The notes under the pieces are model-generated. The model worked only from the letters and a program-made list of their open reading frames with translations. It had not been told where the DNA came from and ran no database searches. The position numbers were made by a program, and so were the translations under genes. This document shows, piece after piece, positions 15,736 through 28,541 of a stretch of 35,579 nucleotides of DNA. This DNA is from Comamonadaceae bacterium (GTDB lineage: Bacteria; Pseudomonadota; Gammaproteobacteria; Burkholderiales; Burkholderiaceae_C): positions 1-35,579 of the forward strand of contig CANFJQ010000015.1 of the NCBI GenBank assembly GCA_947447615.1, written 5' to 3'. Each line of letters opens with the position of its first letter. Position 1 is the first letter of the stretch.

Positions 15736-16260
15736 GTGGCCGTTTACGAACTCGATCAGATCAGTCCTACCATCCCCGACTCGGCCTATGTGGCCGACAG
15801 CGCCCAGGTCATGGGCAATGTGCAGATGGGCGAGCACAGCAGCATCTGGTTTGCTGTGGTCGTGCGGGGCGATACCGAGCACATCCATATCGGCGAGGGC
15901 AGCAATGTGCAGGACGCCAGCGTGCTGCATGCGGACTTTGGCGTACCGCTGACCATCGGCAACTACGTGACCGTGGGGCACAAGGTCATGCTGCACGGTT
16001 GCACGATTGGTGATGGAAGCCTGATCGGCATGGGCGCCATCATTCTTAACAACGCCAAGATCGGCAAGAACTGCCTGGTCGGCGCAGGTTCGCTGGTGAC
16101 CGAAGGCAAATCCTTCCCCGAGGGCTCCGTCATCATGGGCAGCCCTGCAAAAGTGGTGCGCAATCTGAGCCCCGAGCAAATACAAGGCATGCGCCTGACA
16201 GCCGAGCATTACATCGAGAATGCTTTGCGTTACAAAGCTTCATTCAACAAAATTGCCTAA
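15736..16260 (+). CDS. Gamma-carbonic anhydrase-like hexapeptide protein
   Basis: The 174-residue protein is a left-handed beta-helix of the gamma-carbonic anhydrase (CamH/YrdA/PaaY) group. SSIWFAVVVRGD, NVQDASVLH and VGHKVMLHGCTIG are diagnostic; His65, His82 and His87 correspond to the three zinc ligands. The acidic proton-shuttle loop of the archaeal Cam enzyme is absent, as in CamH proteins, so carbonic anhydrase activity is likely by family but unproven. The track's TTG at 15712 is less likely than GTG 15736, which has AGGAA five bases upstream and gives the usual N-terminus. It is followed 56 bp later by hslO. Confidence 0.88.
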   Translation: MAVYELDQISPTIPDSAYVADSAQVMGNVQMGEHSSIWFAVVVRGDTEHIHIGEGSNVQDASVLHADFGVPLTIGNYVTVGHKVMLHGCTIGDGSLIGMGAIILNNAKIGKNCLVGAGSLVTEGKSFPEGSVIMGSPAKVVRNLSPEQIQGMRLTAEHYIENALRYKASFNKIA

Positions 16261-16316
16261 GTCTTTGCATTTGCGCATACCCGGTCCGACCGGCCAGACA
16301 TTTTCCGGAGCCTATA

Positions 16317-17306
16317 TTGTCCCAATTGCATAAATTTATTTTTGATGGCATGCCGGTGCGCGGCATGCTGGTGCAGTTGACTGACACCTGGACGGAGATA
16401 TTGCGCCGACGCGCCTCCAACACCCAGCACGGCGCTTACCCGGTGCCGCTGCGTGACATGCTAGGCCAGATGACGGCAGCGGCCACGCTCATGCAGTCCA
16501 ATATCAAGTTTGACGGATCTCTCACCATGCAGATCATGGGCGATGGGCCGGTCAAGTTAGCCGTGGTGGAAGTGCAGCCTGACTTGGCTTTGCGCGCCAC
16601 CGCAACGCTGATTGGCGTGCTACCCGATGCGGCTAGTTTGAGCCATATGGTCAACGCGCACAACCAGGGCCGCTGCGCGATTACGCTGGATCCCAAAACC
16701 AAGTTTCCTGGCCAGCAGCCTTATCAGGGCGTGGTGCCTTTGTTTGACGATCACGGTCAGCCGATAGAGCATTTGTCCGACGTGCTGGAACACTATATGT
16801 TGCAGAGCGAGCAACTCGATACTACGCTGGTGCTGGCAGCTGATGCCACTATGGCTGCAGGCTTGCTGATTCAGCGCCTGCCGGTGCAAGGCGCTGGCAA
16901 TCTGGAAGGCAGCATGGTCAGCCGGGAAAACGAAGACGCGATTGGCCGCGATGAGGATTACCAACGCATCGCCATACTGGCCAAAACCCTCAAGTCTGAA
17001 GAACTACTGAGCTTAGATGCCGAAACGATTTTGCGCCGCTTGTTTTGGGAAGAATCCTTGACGCGCTTTGAACCTTTACAAGGTGCGACAGGCCCGCGCT
17101 TTGCATGCAGTTGCAGCCGCGAGCGGGTGGCGCGCATGATTGTGTCGCTGGGTGCGGACGAAGCCCATAGCGTGATCGAAGAGCGCGGCGAACTGGAAGT
17201 AGCGTGCGAATTTTGTGGCGTGCAATACCGCTTTGACCCGGTGGACACGGCACAATTGTTTGTCGATCCCACGCGCCAGGCGGCACCGGGTACGAGCGCG
17301 CATTGA
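16317..17306 (+). CDS. hslO: Redox-regulated chaperone Hsp33
   Basis: Hsp33 is a cytoplasmic holdase that is activated when oxidants release its zinc and form disulfides. The 329-residue protein has the N-terminal substrate-binding domain (TAAATLMQSNIKFDGSLTMQ) and the C-terminal redox switch. The switch is a CxC pair (Cys264, Cys266) followed 30 residues later by CEFC (Cys297, Cys300), exactly the family arrangement. The start is TTG with CCGGAG six bases upstream. It is slightly longer than the E. coli protein. It is followed by a convergent kinase gene with no strong terminator in the 55-bp gap. Confidence 0.95.
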   Translation: MSQLHKFIFDGMPVRGMLVQLTDTWTEILRRRASNTQHGAYPVPLRDMLGQMTAAATLMQSNIKFDGSLTMQIMGDGPVKLAVVEVQPDLALRATATLIGVLPDAASLSHMVNAHNQGRCAITLDPKTKFPGQQPYQGVVPLFDDHGQPIEHLSDVLEHYMLQSEQLDTTLVLAADATMAAGLLIQRLPVQGAGNLEGSMVSRENEDAIGRDEDYQRIAILAKTLKSEELLSLDAETILRRLFWEESLTRFEPLQGATGPRFACSCSRERVARMIVSLGADEAHSVIEERGELEVACEFCGVQYRFDPVDTAQLFVDPTRQAAPGTSAH

Positions 17307-17361
17307 TCTGTGCGAAACGATCCGCACCCCATGATCTGCGCGCTGGATAAGCGCAAGGCTT

Positions 17362-18000
17362 TCAGCGCATCGCAGTCGCTTGTAAGTCGCTAAACAGACG
17401 GTGCTCGCAGTCGGCGTCCGAGCACTTGTCACATAGCCAACGCCAATTGCTTCTTGCTTGCGGCATGGTGGATGCGCCGGGCTCCAACACCGCCAGTGCC
17501 CCCGCCAAGCGCTGCGGACCATGTCCGTACACCATACTGAAACCCACGCCCTGGCGCTGCAAGACTTCGCGCAATCGCGCATCGATCCGTTCACGCATAG
17601 CTGGCCCATCGCGCTGAATGCCGTCAGCCTGCCAGGGCAGGTCTAGTCCCGCCACCAAGGTCTGTTGGTAGATGCGCTGGTGGCTTAGCGCAAAAGGGTA
17701 GAGCGACGGGTCTTGAAACAGCACATCGCTATAGATGGCGGTCATGAGCGGGCTGGTATCGGTGATCAGGTAATCAGCGTCTGGCGCGCTTTCAGCCAAT
17801 CCTGCCTGGGCCTGCGCAATTGCTTTTTGCTCATGGGCTAACGGCGTGCGTCCATGCTCATCACACCAAATACGCAGCACTTCATGTACGACAACTACCT
17901 GCGCGCCTCGGGCTTGCCAATGGGCTTGTAGCTTTGCCACCAAGCTGGATTTACCAGTGCACTCGGCACCGAGTACCGCAATTTTCAAAGGCTGTGCCAT
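17362..18000 (-). CDS. NadR-like P-loop ATPase/kinase (AAA_28)
   Basis: The protein (212 residues from ATG 18000) has the Walker A motif GAECTGKSSL close to the N-terminus and LITDTSPLMTAIYSDVLF, as in the ribosylnicotinamide kinase domain of NadR and the AAA_28 family. Phosphorylation of a nucleoside such as nicotinamide riboside is plausible but unproven; no adenylyltransferase or DNA-binding domain is attached. The C-terminus carries LCDKCSDADCEHR, a cysteine/histidine cluster that could bind zinc. A TTG at 18024, six bases past the ftsB stop and preceded by AAGG, would add eight residues. It is the last gene of the pyrG-to-ftsB run. Confidence 0.75.
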   Translation of the reverse strand: MAQPLKIAVLGAECTGKSSLVAKLQAHWQARGAQVVVVHEVLRIWCDEHGRTPLAHEQKAIAQAQAGLAESAPDADYLITDTSPLMTAIYSDVLFQDPSLYPFALSHQRIYQQTLVAGLDLPWQADGIQRDGPAMRERIDARLREVLQRQGVGFSMVYGHGPQRLAGALAVLEPGASTMPQARSNWRWLCDKCSDADCEHRLFSDLQATAMR

Positions 18001-18030
18001 GGGCCTGTAGCCAATGGGTGCCAATTGGCC

Positions 18031-18306
18031 TTACTTAACCACTTGCACAAAAATTTCATTGGGTTTGACCATGCCCAATTCCGAGCGGGCTTTTTCTTCG
18101 ACGATTTCCAGTCCCTCGCGCAGATCGCGAATCTCCGCTTCCATGCGCTGGTTGATCTGCTCTGCACGCGCATTGCTTTGCTTTTGCGCATTCAGTTCTT
18201 CGTTAAGCCGCGCCACATTCGGAATGCTGCCGCGCCCGAACCACAGCTGCCCCTGCAAGACCAGCAGCAGGACTAACAAGGCAACAGGAACCAGGCGCAG
18301 CTTCAT
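18031..18306 (-). CDS. ftsB: Cell division protein FtsB
   Basis: The 91-residue bitopic protein has a short cytoplasmic N-terminus, one membrane helix (VPVALLVLLLVLQGQLWF) and a periplasmic coiled coil (VARLNEELNAQKQSNARAEQ onward). FtsB joins FtsL and FtsQ in the divisome and transmits the signal that activates septal peptidoglycan synthesis. Size, topology and the position 15 bp after eno are typical for proteobacteria. The C-terminal IFVQVVK segment is probably where FtsQ binds. Confidence 0.92.
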   Translation of the reverse strand: MKLRLVPVALLVLLLVLQGQLWFGRGSIPNVARLNEELNAQKQSNARAEQINQRMEAEIRDLREGLEIVEEKARSELGMVKPNEIFVQVVK

Positions 18307-18321
18307 TGCAATAGGCTAGGT

Positions 18322-19933
<1,612 letters not shown>

Positions 19934-19940
19934 AGCGTCT

Positions 19941-22516
<2,576 letters not shown>

Positions 22517-22576
22517 CTACATTGCGCTTTGAAGCTGCTGCCACGATTGGGGCAGTGCATAACGGGGCGAAAACGC

Positions 22577-23800
22577 ATGGATTTGAACGGTAAACACATT
22601 GTTTTGGGCCTGACCGGCGGGGTTGCTTGTTATAAGGCCGCATATTTGTGTCGCCTGCTGGTCAAAGAGGGGGCGAAGGTGCAGGTGGTAATGACCGAGG
22701 CGGCTGCCCAATTCATCACGCCGGTGACCATGCAGGCCCTGAGCAACCGCACTGTCTATGTATCCCAGTGGGATGCGCGCGAGCCCAACAATATGGCGCA
22801 TATCAACCTCAGCCGCGAGGCCGATGCGATTTTAGTGGCGCCAGCAAGCGCCGATTTCATGGCCAAGCTCTTGCATGGCCGCGCGGATGATTTACTCAGC
22901 CTGATGTGCCTGGCGCGCCCCTTGGAGCGCGTGCCCTTGCTGCTGGCCCCGGCGATGAACCGCGAGATGTGGGCGCACCCGGCCACGCAGCGCAATATGG
23001 CGCAATTGCGCGCCGATGGCGCACATGTGCTGGGCGTGGGCGAGGGCGACCAGGCGTGCGGCGAAACCGGCGACGGCCGCATGCTGGAGCCCGAAGAATT
23101 GCTGGAAGACCTGATCGCGCACTTTCAGCCTCAAGTTTTGTCCGGGCGCCGTGTACTTATTTCTGCGGGCCCCACTTACGAAGCCATCGACCCGGTGCGC
23201 GGTATCACCAATTTGTCCAGTGGGAAAATGGGATTTGCCGTGGCCCGCGCGGCGCGCGACGCGGGTGCGGATGTCACCCTGGTGGCCGGGCCAATCCACT
23301 TGGATGGGCCGCGTGGGGTGCGGCGCATCAACGTGCGCTCCGCGCTGGAGATGGACGCGGCTTGCCGCGCGCATGCAGACCAGGCCGATGTGTTTATCGC
23401 CACCGCTGCCGTCGCCGACTGGCGCCCTGCCAGCGCGCAAACGCAAAAAATAAAGAAACAAGGCGATGGCCAGGTGCCCAGCCTTGCTTTTGTGGAAAAC
23501 CCGGACATCTTGGCCGCTATCGCCGCGTCCGAACGCGCCCGCAGCGGCGCCTTGTACTGCGTCGGCTTTGCGGCCGAAAGCCAGGATCTAGAAGCCCAGG
23601 CCACAGCCAAGCGCTTGCGTAAGGGAGTGCCTTTGCTGGTGGGCAATATCGGCCCAGCCACATTCGGGCAGGACGACAATGCTTTGCTGCTGATCGACGC
23701 ACAGGGCACGCTAGAAATGCCACGCAATTCCAAGCAGGCGCTGGCGCGCATGCTGGTAGCCGAGATTGCAAAGCGCTTGCCGGTGTCTGGCGCGGCCTGA
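22577..23800 (+). CDS. coaBC: Bifunctional phosphopantothenoylcysteine decarboxylase/synthetase CoaBC
   Basis: CoaBC makes 4'-phosphopantetheine for coenzyme A: CoaB joins phosphopantothenate and cysteine using CTP, and CoaC decarboxylates the product with FMN. The protein (407 residues from ATG 22577) shows the CoaC flavin domain ([15 protein letters not shown]), the active-site histidine in [12 protein letters not shown], and [12 protein letters not shown] with the catalytic cysteine. The CoaB domain has [12 protein letters not shown] and KIKKQG. The track's start at 22181 lies inside the antisense of pyrG and is rejected. Dut follows 43 bp downstream, the classic coaBC-dut pair. Confidence 0.96.
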   Translation: MDLNGKHIVLGLTGGVACYKAAYLCRLLVKEGAKVQVVMTEAAAQFITPVTMQALSNRTVYVSQWDAREPNNMAHINLSREADAILVAPASADFMAKLLHGRADDLLSLMCLARPLERVPLLLAPAMNREMWAHPATQRNMAQLRADGAHVLGVGEGDQACGETGDGRMLEPEELLEDLIAHFQPQVLSGRRVLISAGPTYEAIDPVRGITNLSSGKMGFAVARAARDAGADVTLVAGPIHLDGPRGVRRINVRSALEMDAACRAHADQADVFIATAAVADWRPASAQTQKIKKQGDGQVPSLAFVENPDILAAIAASERARSGALYCVGFAAESQDLEAQATAKRLRKGVPLLVGNIGPATFGQDDNALLLIDAQGTLEMPRNSKQALARMLVAEIAKRLPVSGAA

Positions 23801-23843
23801 TACCGCGAGCGCTCACTTTCCCCTTTTATTACTTTATTCCCCT

Positions 23844-24290
23844 ATGCATATCGACGTCAAAATTCTCGATCCGCGACTGGTCGATCAGTTGCCCGCCTAC
23901 GCTACACCGGGCAGCGCCGGGCTGGATTTGCGCGCCTGCCTGGACGCGCCGCTGACACTCGCGCCCAATGCCTGGCAGCTGGTGCCCACCGGCATGGCCA
24001 TGTACCTGAAGGACCCGGCCTACGCGGCCCTGATCCTGCCGCGCTCAGGGCTTGGCCACAAACACGGCATCGTGCTGGGCAATTTAGTGGGTTTGATTGA
24101 CAGCGATTACCAGGGCCAGCTCATGGTGAGCGCCTGGAATCGCAGCACCGTGCCTTTTGTCATCGAACCCATGGAGCGTATTGCCCAATTGGTCATCGTG
24201 CCGGTGGTGCAGGCGCAATTCAATATCGTGGAAGCCTTCCCGGAGTCTGAGCGCGGTGAGGGCGGCTACGGCTCGACCGGCAAAAAATAA
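23844..24290 (+). CDS. dut: dUTP diphosphatase
   Basis: Dut hydrolyses dUTP to dUMP and pyrophosphate, keeping uracil out of DNA and supplying dTMP synthesis. The 148-residue trimeric-type enzyme has the five motifs: [41 protein letters not shown] and the C-terminal GEGGYGSTG arm. The track's earlier start at 23766 overlaps coaBC; ATG 23844 gives the standard N-terminus. It ends 8 bp from the convergent SlyD-like gene, with no terminator between. Confidence 0.96.
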   Translation: MHIDVKILDPRLVDQLPAYATPGSAGLDLRACLDAPLTLAPNAWQLVPTGMAMYLKDPAYAALILPRSGLGHKHGIVLGNLVGLIDSDYQGQLMVSAWNRSTVPFVIEPMERIAQLVIVPVVQAQFNIVEAFPESERGEGGYGSTGKK

Positions 24291-24298
24291 CTGTTTAT

Positions 24299-24832
24299 TT
24301 AGTGCAAGGTGCGTTGCCCGGATATCGGATCAGCCAGCGCTTCGATGCGAAAAAAGCCGGTACCGGTGGTGCCGCGTTGGACTTCCTCGTCGCTGGCTTC
24401 ACGTACGGACTCCACCCGCATGCGCAAGCGGATTGCGATGCCAGCCAGCGGGTGGTTGGCGTCCAGCACCACATGTTCTGGGTAAATGTCGGTCACGGTG
24501 TACAGCGCCTCGCGTGGGGCATCCGGGTGGCAACCGGCCGGAAGTGCCGAGCCTTCGATGGTCAGCCCGACTTCCAGTTCCGCCGGGAAAAAGTGCCTAG
24601 GCTCTAGAAACAGCAGTTGCTCATTAAAGTCGCCAAAGGCCTGTTCCGGCTCGATTTGCAATTGCACCGTAGCACCGACTTCGTGGCCTTGCAGCGCTTC
24701 TTCGATGGCAGGGAGTAAATCTTTGCCGCCGACCAAAAACTCGACCGGCTCGTCTAAAACGTCCATTTCCTCGCCCAGGGTGTCGCTTAAAACCCAGGTC
24801 AGCGCGACGACGCAGTGTGATGTGATTTCCAT
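24299..24832 (-). CDS. SlyD-like FKBP-type peptidyl-prolyl isomerase
   Basis: The 177-residue protein is a cytoplasmic FKBP of the SlyD type, with a chaperone insert-in-flap domain. Visible are VEFLVGGKDLLPAIEEALQG (FKBP core), VQLQIEPEQAFGDFNEQLL (flap and start of the insert domain) and DANHPLAGIAIRLRMRVESV (return to the FKBP core with the DANHPLAG signature). E. coli SlyD ends in a His/Cys-rich nickel-binding tail; here the C-terminus (ISGQRTLH) has none, so a role in nickel storage is unlikely. It is convergent with dut and divergent from roxA. Confidence 0.88.
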   Translation of the reverse strand: MEITSHCVVALTWVLSDTLGEEMDVLDEPVEFLVGGKDLLPAIEEALQGHEVGATVQLQIEPEQAFGDFNEQLLFLEPRHFFPAELEVGLTIEGSALPAGCHPDAPREALYTVTDIYPEHVVLDANHPLAGIAIRLRMRVESVREASDEEVQRGTTGTGFFRIEALADPISGQRTLH

Positions 24833-24881
24833 CCGACAATTGTCGCAGTTTCTGTTTACTCCGCTTCACCAAGGATCCCCC

Positions 24882-26018
24882 ATGCAAGTTGATCAGCCCT
24901 TAGCGCTTTTAGGCGGTTTGTCACCGGCGCAGTTCATGAAGCGCTATTGGCATAAAAAGCCCTTGCTCATCCGTCAGGCGATACCCGGCATGCAGCCCTT
25001 GCTAGAGCGCACCGAACTGCTGGACCTGGCGGCCCGAGACGATGTGCAATCGCGCCTGGTGATCCAGCAGGGCGCAGCGGCCAAGCGGCCTTGGACCTTG
25101 CGCCACGGCCCTTTTGCCCGGCGCAGCCTGCCGCCTTTTAAAAAACCGGGCTGGACGCTGCTGGTCCAAAGCGTGGACTTGTTCGATGCGCGCGTGCAGG
25201 CCTTGCGCGAACAATTTCGCTTTGTGCCGGACGCGCGCTTGGACGATGTCATGATCAGTTACGCCAGCGACGGCGCAGGCGTAGGGCCGCATTTCGATAG
25301 CTACGACGTGTTTTTATTGCAGGCCCACGGGCAGCGCCGCTGGCGCATAGGGCGTCAGAAAGACTTGACGCTCCAAGACGGCATGCCTTTAAAAATCCTG
25401 GCAGATTTCCAGCCAGAGCAGGAATTTTTGCTGGAGGCCGGGGACATGCTGTACCTGCCGCCCCGCTACGCCCACGACGGCGAGGCGCAGGGCGAGTGCA
25501 TGACCTACTCCATCGGCTTTCGCGCGCCCGACCAAGTGGAGTTGGCGCAGTCCTTGTTGCAGGGCATGGCGGAACAACTCGCTGATGCCATGCCAAGAAA
25601 GCGCTACCGCGATCCCGGCCAGGCCGCCGCCGCACATCCCGCGCAAATCCCCTTCGATCTCCAGGCGTTTGCACAGGAGGCATTACATACGGCTTTGCGC
25701 GATCCGCAATTATTGGCGCGCACTTTGGGCGAGCAGCTGAGCGAGCCGCCCGCTGCGGTCTGGTTTGCGCCGCAGGAATCGGCTGCCGGTTTGCGCAAGG
25801 GCGTTTGTTTAGATCGGGGCACGCGCATGCTTTACGACGCGCAACATGTGTTTATCAATGGCGAGAGTTTTACTGCCTCAGGAAGGGATGCGCAATTGGT
25901 GCGCCAACTCGCTGACCAGCATTTTTTGGACGCCCGGCAGTGTTCCCGTCTGAGTCCGGGGGCGGCGGACCTGCTGGGCCAGTGGCTGGACAGCGGCTGG
26001 CTGCAAGCACTTGAGTAA
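24882..26018 (+). CDS. roxA: JmjC/cupin ribosomal protein L16 arginine hydroxylase (RoxA/YcfD-like)
   Basis: The protein is 378 residues from ATG 24882, which has AAGGA six bases upstream. It matches YcfD/RoxA, an Fe(II)- and 2-oxoglutarate-dependent oxygenase that hydroxylates an arginine of ribosomal protein L16. The family start FMKRYWHKKPLLIRQA is present. The iron ligands are visible as the HxD motif His137-Phe-Asp139 in GVGPHFDSYDVFLLQ and a distal histidine, His198, in YLPPRYAHDG. A winged-helix-like C-terminal half follows. The track start at 24486 is antisense to the SlyD-like gene and is rejected. Confidence 0.9.
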   Translation: MQVDQPLALLGGLSPAQFMKRYWHKKPLLIRQAIPGMQPLLERTELLDLAARDDVQSRLVIQQGAAAKRPWTLRHGPFARRSLPPFKKPGWTLLVQSVDLFDARVQALREQFRFVPDARLDDVMISYASDGAGVGPHFDSYDVFLLQAHGQRRWRIGRQKDLTLQDGMPLKILADFQPEQEFLLEAGDMLYLPPRYAHDGEAQGECMTYSIGFRAPDQVELAQSLLQGMAEQLADAMPRKRYRDPGQAAAAHPAQIPFDLQAFAQEALHTALRDPQLLARTLGEQLSEPPAAVWFAPQESAAGLRKGVCLDRGTRMLYDAQHVFINGESFTASGRDAQLVRQLADQHFLDARQCSRLSPGAADLLGQWLDSGWLQALE

Positions 26019-26115
26019 GTCAAGAAAGTATGCTTTTTCCCCAGAAAGTCGATAAAAACAGCACTTTCGTGGTGCGCCCCCAATGGCGTAAAGGGTTTAC
26101 CCGAATCTGATCTTG

Positions 26116-26121
26116 TATAAT
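26116..26121 (+). promoter_or_regulatory. Candidate -10 (TATAAT) for the small lipoprotein gene
   Basis: A perfect TATAAT preceded by TTG stands in the 210-bp gap after roxA. TTTACC at 26096-26101 is a -35 candidate, but the 14-bp spacer is short. The transcript would have a leader of about 100 nt that contains the palindrome at 26186-26201. Confidence 0.45.
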
Positions 26122-26185
26122 TATGGGCTCTGGCGAAAAGAGATCGAATGCTTTTTGTCGGGGTTCGGGTAGTCCGCTGCCTGAG

Positions 26186-26201
26186 CAATTTCCGGAAATT
26201 G
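26186..26201. promoter_or_regulatory. Perfect 16-bp palindrome in the lipoprotein leader
   Basis: CAATTTCCGGAAATTG equals its own reverse complement. In RNA it could fold as a 6-bp hairpin with a CCGG loop about 28 nt before the ATG; in DNA it could be a dimeric regulator site. No regulator is assigned. Confidence 0.4.
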
Positions 26202-26228
26202 TTTCGTTAACTCATTTACATTCATATC

Positions 26229-26396
26229 ATGAACAAATCACTCGTTTTGGCCGCCGTTATCGCTGCTGCTGCTTTGGCCGCTTGCGGTAAAAAAGAAGAA
26301 GCTGCTCCTGCTGCTGCTCCCGCACCTGCTGCTGCACCCGCTGCAGACGCATCTGCTGCTGCTCCTGCTGCTCCGGCGTCGGAAGCTTCCAAGTAA
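26229..26396 (+). CDS. Small Ala/Pro-rich lipoprotein
   Basis: This 55-residue gene is below the ORF-track cutoff. The product has a lipoprotein signal peptide (hydrophobic LVLAAVIAAAALAAC with lipobox LAAC, lipidated Cys19), a short charged GKKEE and an Ala/Pro-rich tail. It should therefore be a tiny membrane-anchored lipoprotein with no folded domain. Support for its reality comes from the -10 box upstream and the very strong terminator 13 bp after the stop. The function is unknown; an envelope structural role is a guess. The ORF called on the opposite strand (26222-26476) is a shadow. Confidence 0.8.
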   Translation: MNKSLVLAAVIAAAALAACGKKEEAAPAAAPAPAAAPAADASAAAPAAPASEASK

Positions 26397-26409
26397 TTTT
26401 TTACTCGGA

Positions 26410-26443
26410 CGAAAAAAAACCACCGCAAGGTGGTTTTTTTTCG
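26410..26443. terminator. Bidirectional rho-independent terminator
   Basis: CGAAAAAAAACCACC-GCAA-GGTGGTTTTTTTTCG is a 15-bp perfect stem with a GCAA tetraloop, and an eight-base T-run on whichever strand is read. It sits between the small lipoprotein gene (plus) and bamC (minus), so it ends both transcripts. Confidence 0.93.
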
Positions 26444-26485
26444 CCTGTCATTTTTATTGACCGCATATACGGCCAAAAAGCCGCT

Positions 26486-27577
26486 TTATTTCAGGTCGTT
26501 AGCAAGCAATTTCAAAATCGCGCGTCCTGCCTCGGTGTTATCCGGCAGTCCCTTGCTGTCTAGCACTTTTACTGTGCTCTTCGCCTCCGCCGCTTTCACT
26601 TCAATCTGGTACTTCAGTGCGGTATCTTTGGTATCGGTGCCCCATTTGAAATTCATGATCTTTTTCATGATCCCGCTGTCAGCATCCGGCGCTTTATAGG
26701 CATAACGCACAAAATACAGGCCTTTGCTGCGATCGCGATCCTCTACGGTAAAGCCGGACCGGTCCAGGGTAAGCCCAACGCGGCGCCAAGCGCGGTCGAA
26801 TGTTTCGCTTAGTTGCACGTAGGAATCGGCCGCTCCAGAATTCATGACCACAGCAGCAGCTTTGGGCGCTTCGGGCGCCGCTGCGGCGGTCGCTTGGGCG
26901 GTAGTCAAGCCCAGCTTACGCATCAAAAGGCCTAGGTACTCGGCTTCGGTTTCGGGATCCGTAGGACCGGCCTGCCAGGCGGTTGTGTTGGAGCGCTCGG
27001 TGGTATAGACCTCTACCATGCTGCGGTAGCTAATGAAAATTTCCGTCTCACCATTGGCATTGCGTTCCAATCGCGCTCGAAACTTGCGCCGCTCGGGGCT
27101 CGAGTACATGTTTTCGAATACTTTGGACAGCGCGCTGCGGATAAAGTCCTGTGGAATACGCGCCTTGTTATCCACCCACTCGGTTTCCATAATGCCCACA
27201 TCAGAAAGTTCGGAAGCCATGGGGAAGCCGTTTTCCTGCCAAAAATCTTTGAGGGGGCCCCACAGCGCCTCGGGGGGGCGCTTGACCACCAGCCAGCGCT
27301 GATTGCCATTGCGTTCCATGCGGATATCGCTTAACGCCAAAGGCGCCATGGTAACCGCACCATTGGCAACGCCAGCCGCTTGGGATCCAGACGCGGATAC
27401 GGCGCCATTGACCACGGCATACCGCGTTTCCTTACTAAGTTGGGTCAAGTCTGGAGGAACTTCCAATTTTGTGGGCCGACTGGCGGACTTGTAGTCCACT
27501 TTGCTGCCTTCCAAAATCGAACAGCCGCCCAGACTGAGGGCTGCGACAAGTAGGGCGAGGGGAAAGATGGGTTTCAC
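26486..27577 (-). CDS. bamC: Outer membrane protein assembly factor BamC (NlpB/DapX-like lipoprotein)
   Basis: The protein is 363 residues from GTG 27577, which has AAAGG seven bases upstream; the track's start at 27718 lies inside dapA and is rejected. The lipoprotein signal has lipobox LGGC (Cys19). After it comes the conserved unstructured segment with YKSASRPTKLEVPPDLTQ, which contacts BamD in the family, then two helix-grip domains (about residues 95-220 and 255-350). BamC is part of the beta-barrel assembly machine at the outer membrane. It lies 23 bp after dapA, the usual dapA-bamC order. Confidence 0.92.
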   Translation of the reverse strand: MKPIFPLALLVAALSLGGCSILEGSKVDYKSASRPTKLEVPPDLTQLSKETRYAVVNGAVSASGSQAAGVANGAVTMAPLALSDIRMERNGNQRWLVVKRPPEALWGPLKDFWQENGFPMASELSDVGIMETEWVDNKARIPQDFIRSALSKVFENMYSSPERRKFRARLERNANGETEIFISYRSMVEVYTTERSNTTAWQAGPTDPETEAEYLGLLMRKLGLTTAQATAAAAPEAPKAAAVVMNSGAADSYVQLSETFDRAWRRVGLTLDRSGFTVEDRDRSKGLYFVRYAYKAPDADSGIMKKIMNFKWGTDTKDTALKYQIEVKAAEAKSTVKVLDSKGLPDNTEAGRAILKLLANDLK

Positions 27578-27600
27578 AAATAAGCCTTTGGTAGCGAAAA

Positions 27601-28494
27601 TCAAATGAGTCCAGTGGACTGGAGTAAATTTTCCAACGCCGGGCGCATGGGTTCGCTTAGCGGGGTCAAGGGCAAACGGATGGCGGGGTTGCACAAGCCC
27701 ATGCGCGCCGCCGCCCATTTGACAGGGATCGGGTTGGCCTCTACAAACAAGCCTTTGTGCAGGGGCAGTAGGCGGTTTTGAATGTCCATCGCTGCGCGCG
27801 GATTGCCCGCCAGCGCAGCGTCACACAATTCATGCATCAGGCGCGGCGCGATATTGGCCGTGACGCTGACATTGCCGTGACCGCCACAGAGCATCAAGGC
27901 CACGGCGGTGGGGTCGTCGCCGGAGTAAATCGCAAAGCCTGGGGGCGCCTCTTTGATCAGCCATTGCGCCCGCTCGATATTGCCGGTAGCTTCTTTGATG
28001 CCCACGATGCCGGGCACTTGGGCCAGGCGCAATACCGTGTCGTGCGCCATATCGGCAACGGTGCGTCCGGGTACGTTGTAGAGCACCATCGGCAAGTCCA
28101 CTGCGCGGGCGATGGCACTGAAGTGCTGGAACAAGCCTTCTTGGGTAGGTCGGTTGTAATAGGGCACCACTTGCAACTGGCAATTGGCGCCGACCGATTT
28201 GGCAAACTCGGCCAGTTCGATGGCCTCTTTGGTGGAGTTGGCACCGCAACCGGCCATGATGGGCACCCGGCCTGCCGCTTGTTGCACCGATACGCGAATG
28301 ATTTCGCAATGTTCTTCCACCGTTACCGTGGGCGACTCACCGGTGGTGCCGACCACGCAAATGCAGTCGGTGCCTTCCTGGATATGCCAATCGATCAGGC
28401 GTCTGAGGGCCGCATAGTCCACAGCGCCTTCGTCCAGCATGGGGGTAATCAAGGCAACAATGCTGCCGCGGATCGGTGAAAAATTCGATAGCAT
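27601..28494 (-). CDS. dapA: 4-hydroxy-tetrahydrodipicolinate synthase
   Basis: DapA condenses pyruvate with aspartate semialdehyde in the lysine/diaminopimelate pathway. The 297-residue TIM-barrel protein has [14 protein letters not shown] at the start, the GTTGESPT substrate motif, [21 protein letters not shown] (catalytic tyrosine) and GIKEATGN (Schiff-base lysine). GAAG lies six bases before the ATG. It is followed closely by bamC. Confidence 0.97.
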   Translation of the reverse strand: MLSNFSPIRGSIVALITPMLDEGAVDYAALRRLIDWHIQEGTDCICVVGTTGESPTVTVEEHCEIIRVSVQQAAGRVPIMAGCGANSTKEAIELAEFAKSVGANCQLQVVPYYNRPTQEGLFQHFSAIARAVDLPMVLYNVPGRTVADMAHDTVLRLAQVPGIVGIKEATGNIERAQWLIKEAPPGFAIYSGDDPTAVALMLCGGHGNVSVTANIAPRLMHELCDAALAGNPRAAMDIQNRLLPLHKGLFVEANPIPVKWAAARMGLCNPAIRLPLTPLSEPMRPALENLLQSTGLI

Positions 28495-28541
28495 GGGAAG
28501 CTTCTATAAAAGTGCCGCGACAGCGGCATGGGCGATGCGAT

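Noticed and set aside
17307-17361. A terminator between hslO and the kinase gene
   Set aside because: Only 5-bp stems (GTGCG/CGCAC and TGCGC/GCGCA) without T-tracts are present, too weak to call.
26222-26476. 84-residue minus-strand ORF over the small lipoprotein and terminator
   Set aside because: It is antisense to a gene with a lipobox, and its Lys/Phe-rich start comes from the terminator stem. Its Ala/Gly run is the reverse image of the Ala/Pro-rich tail.
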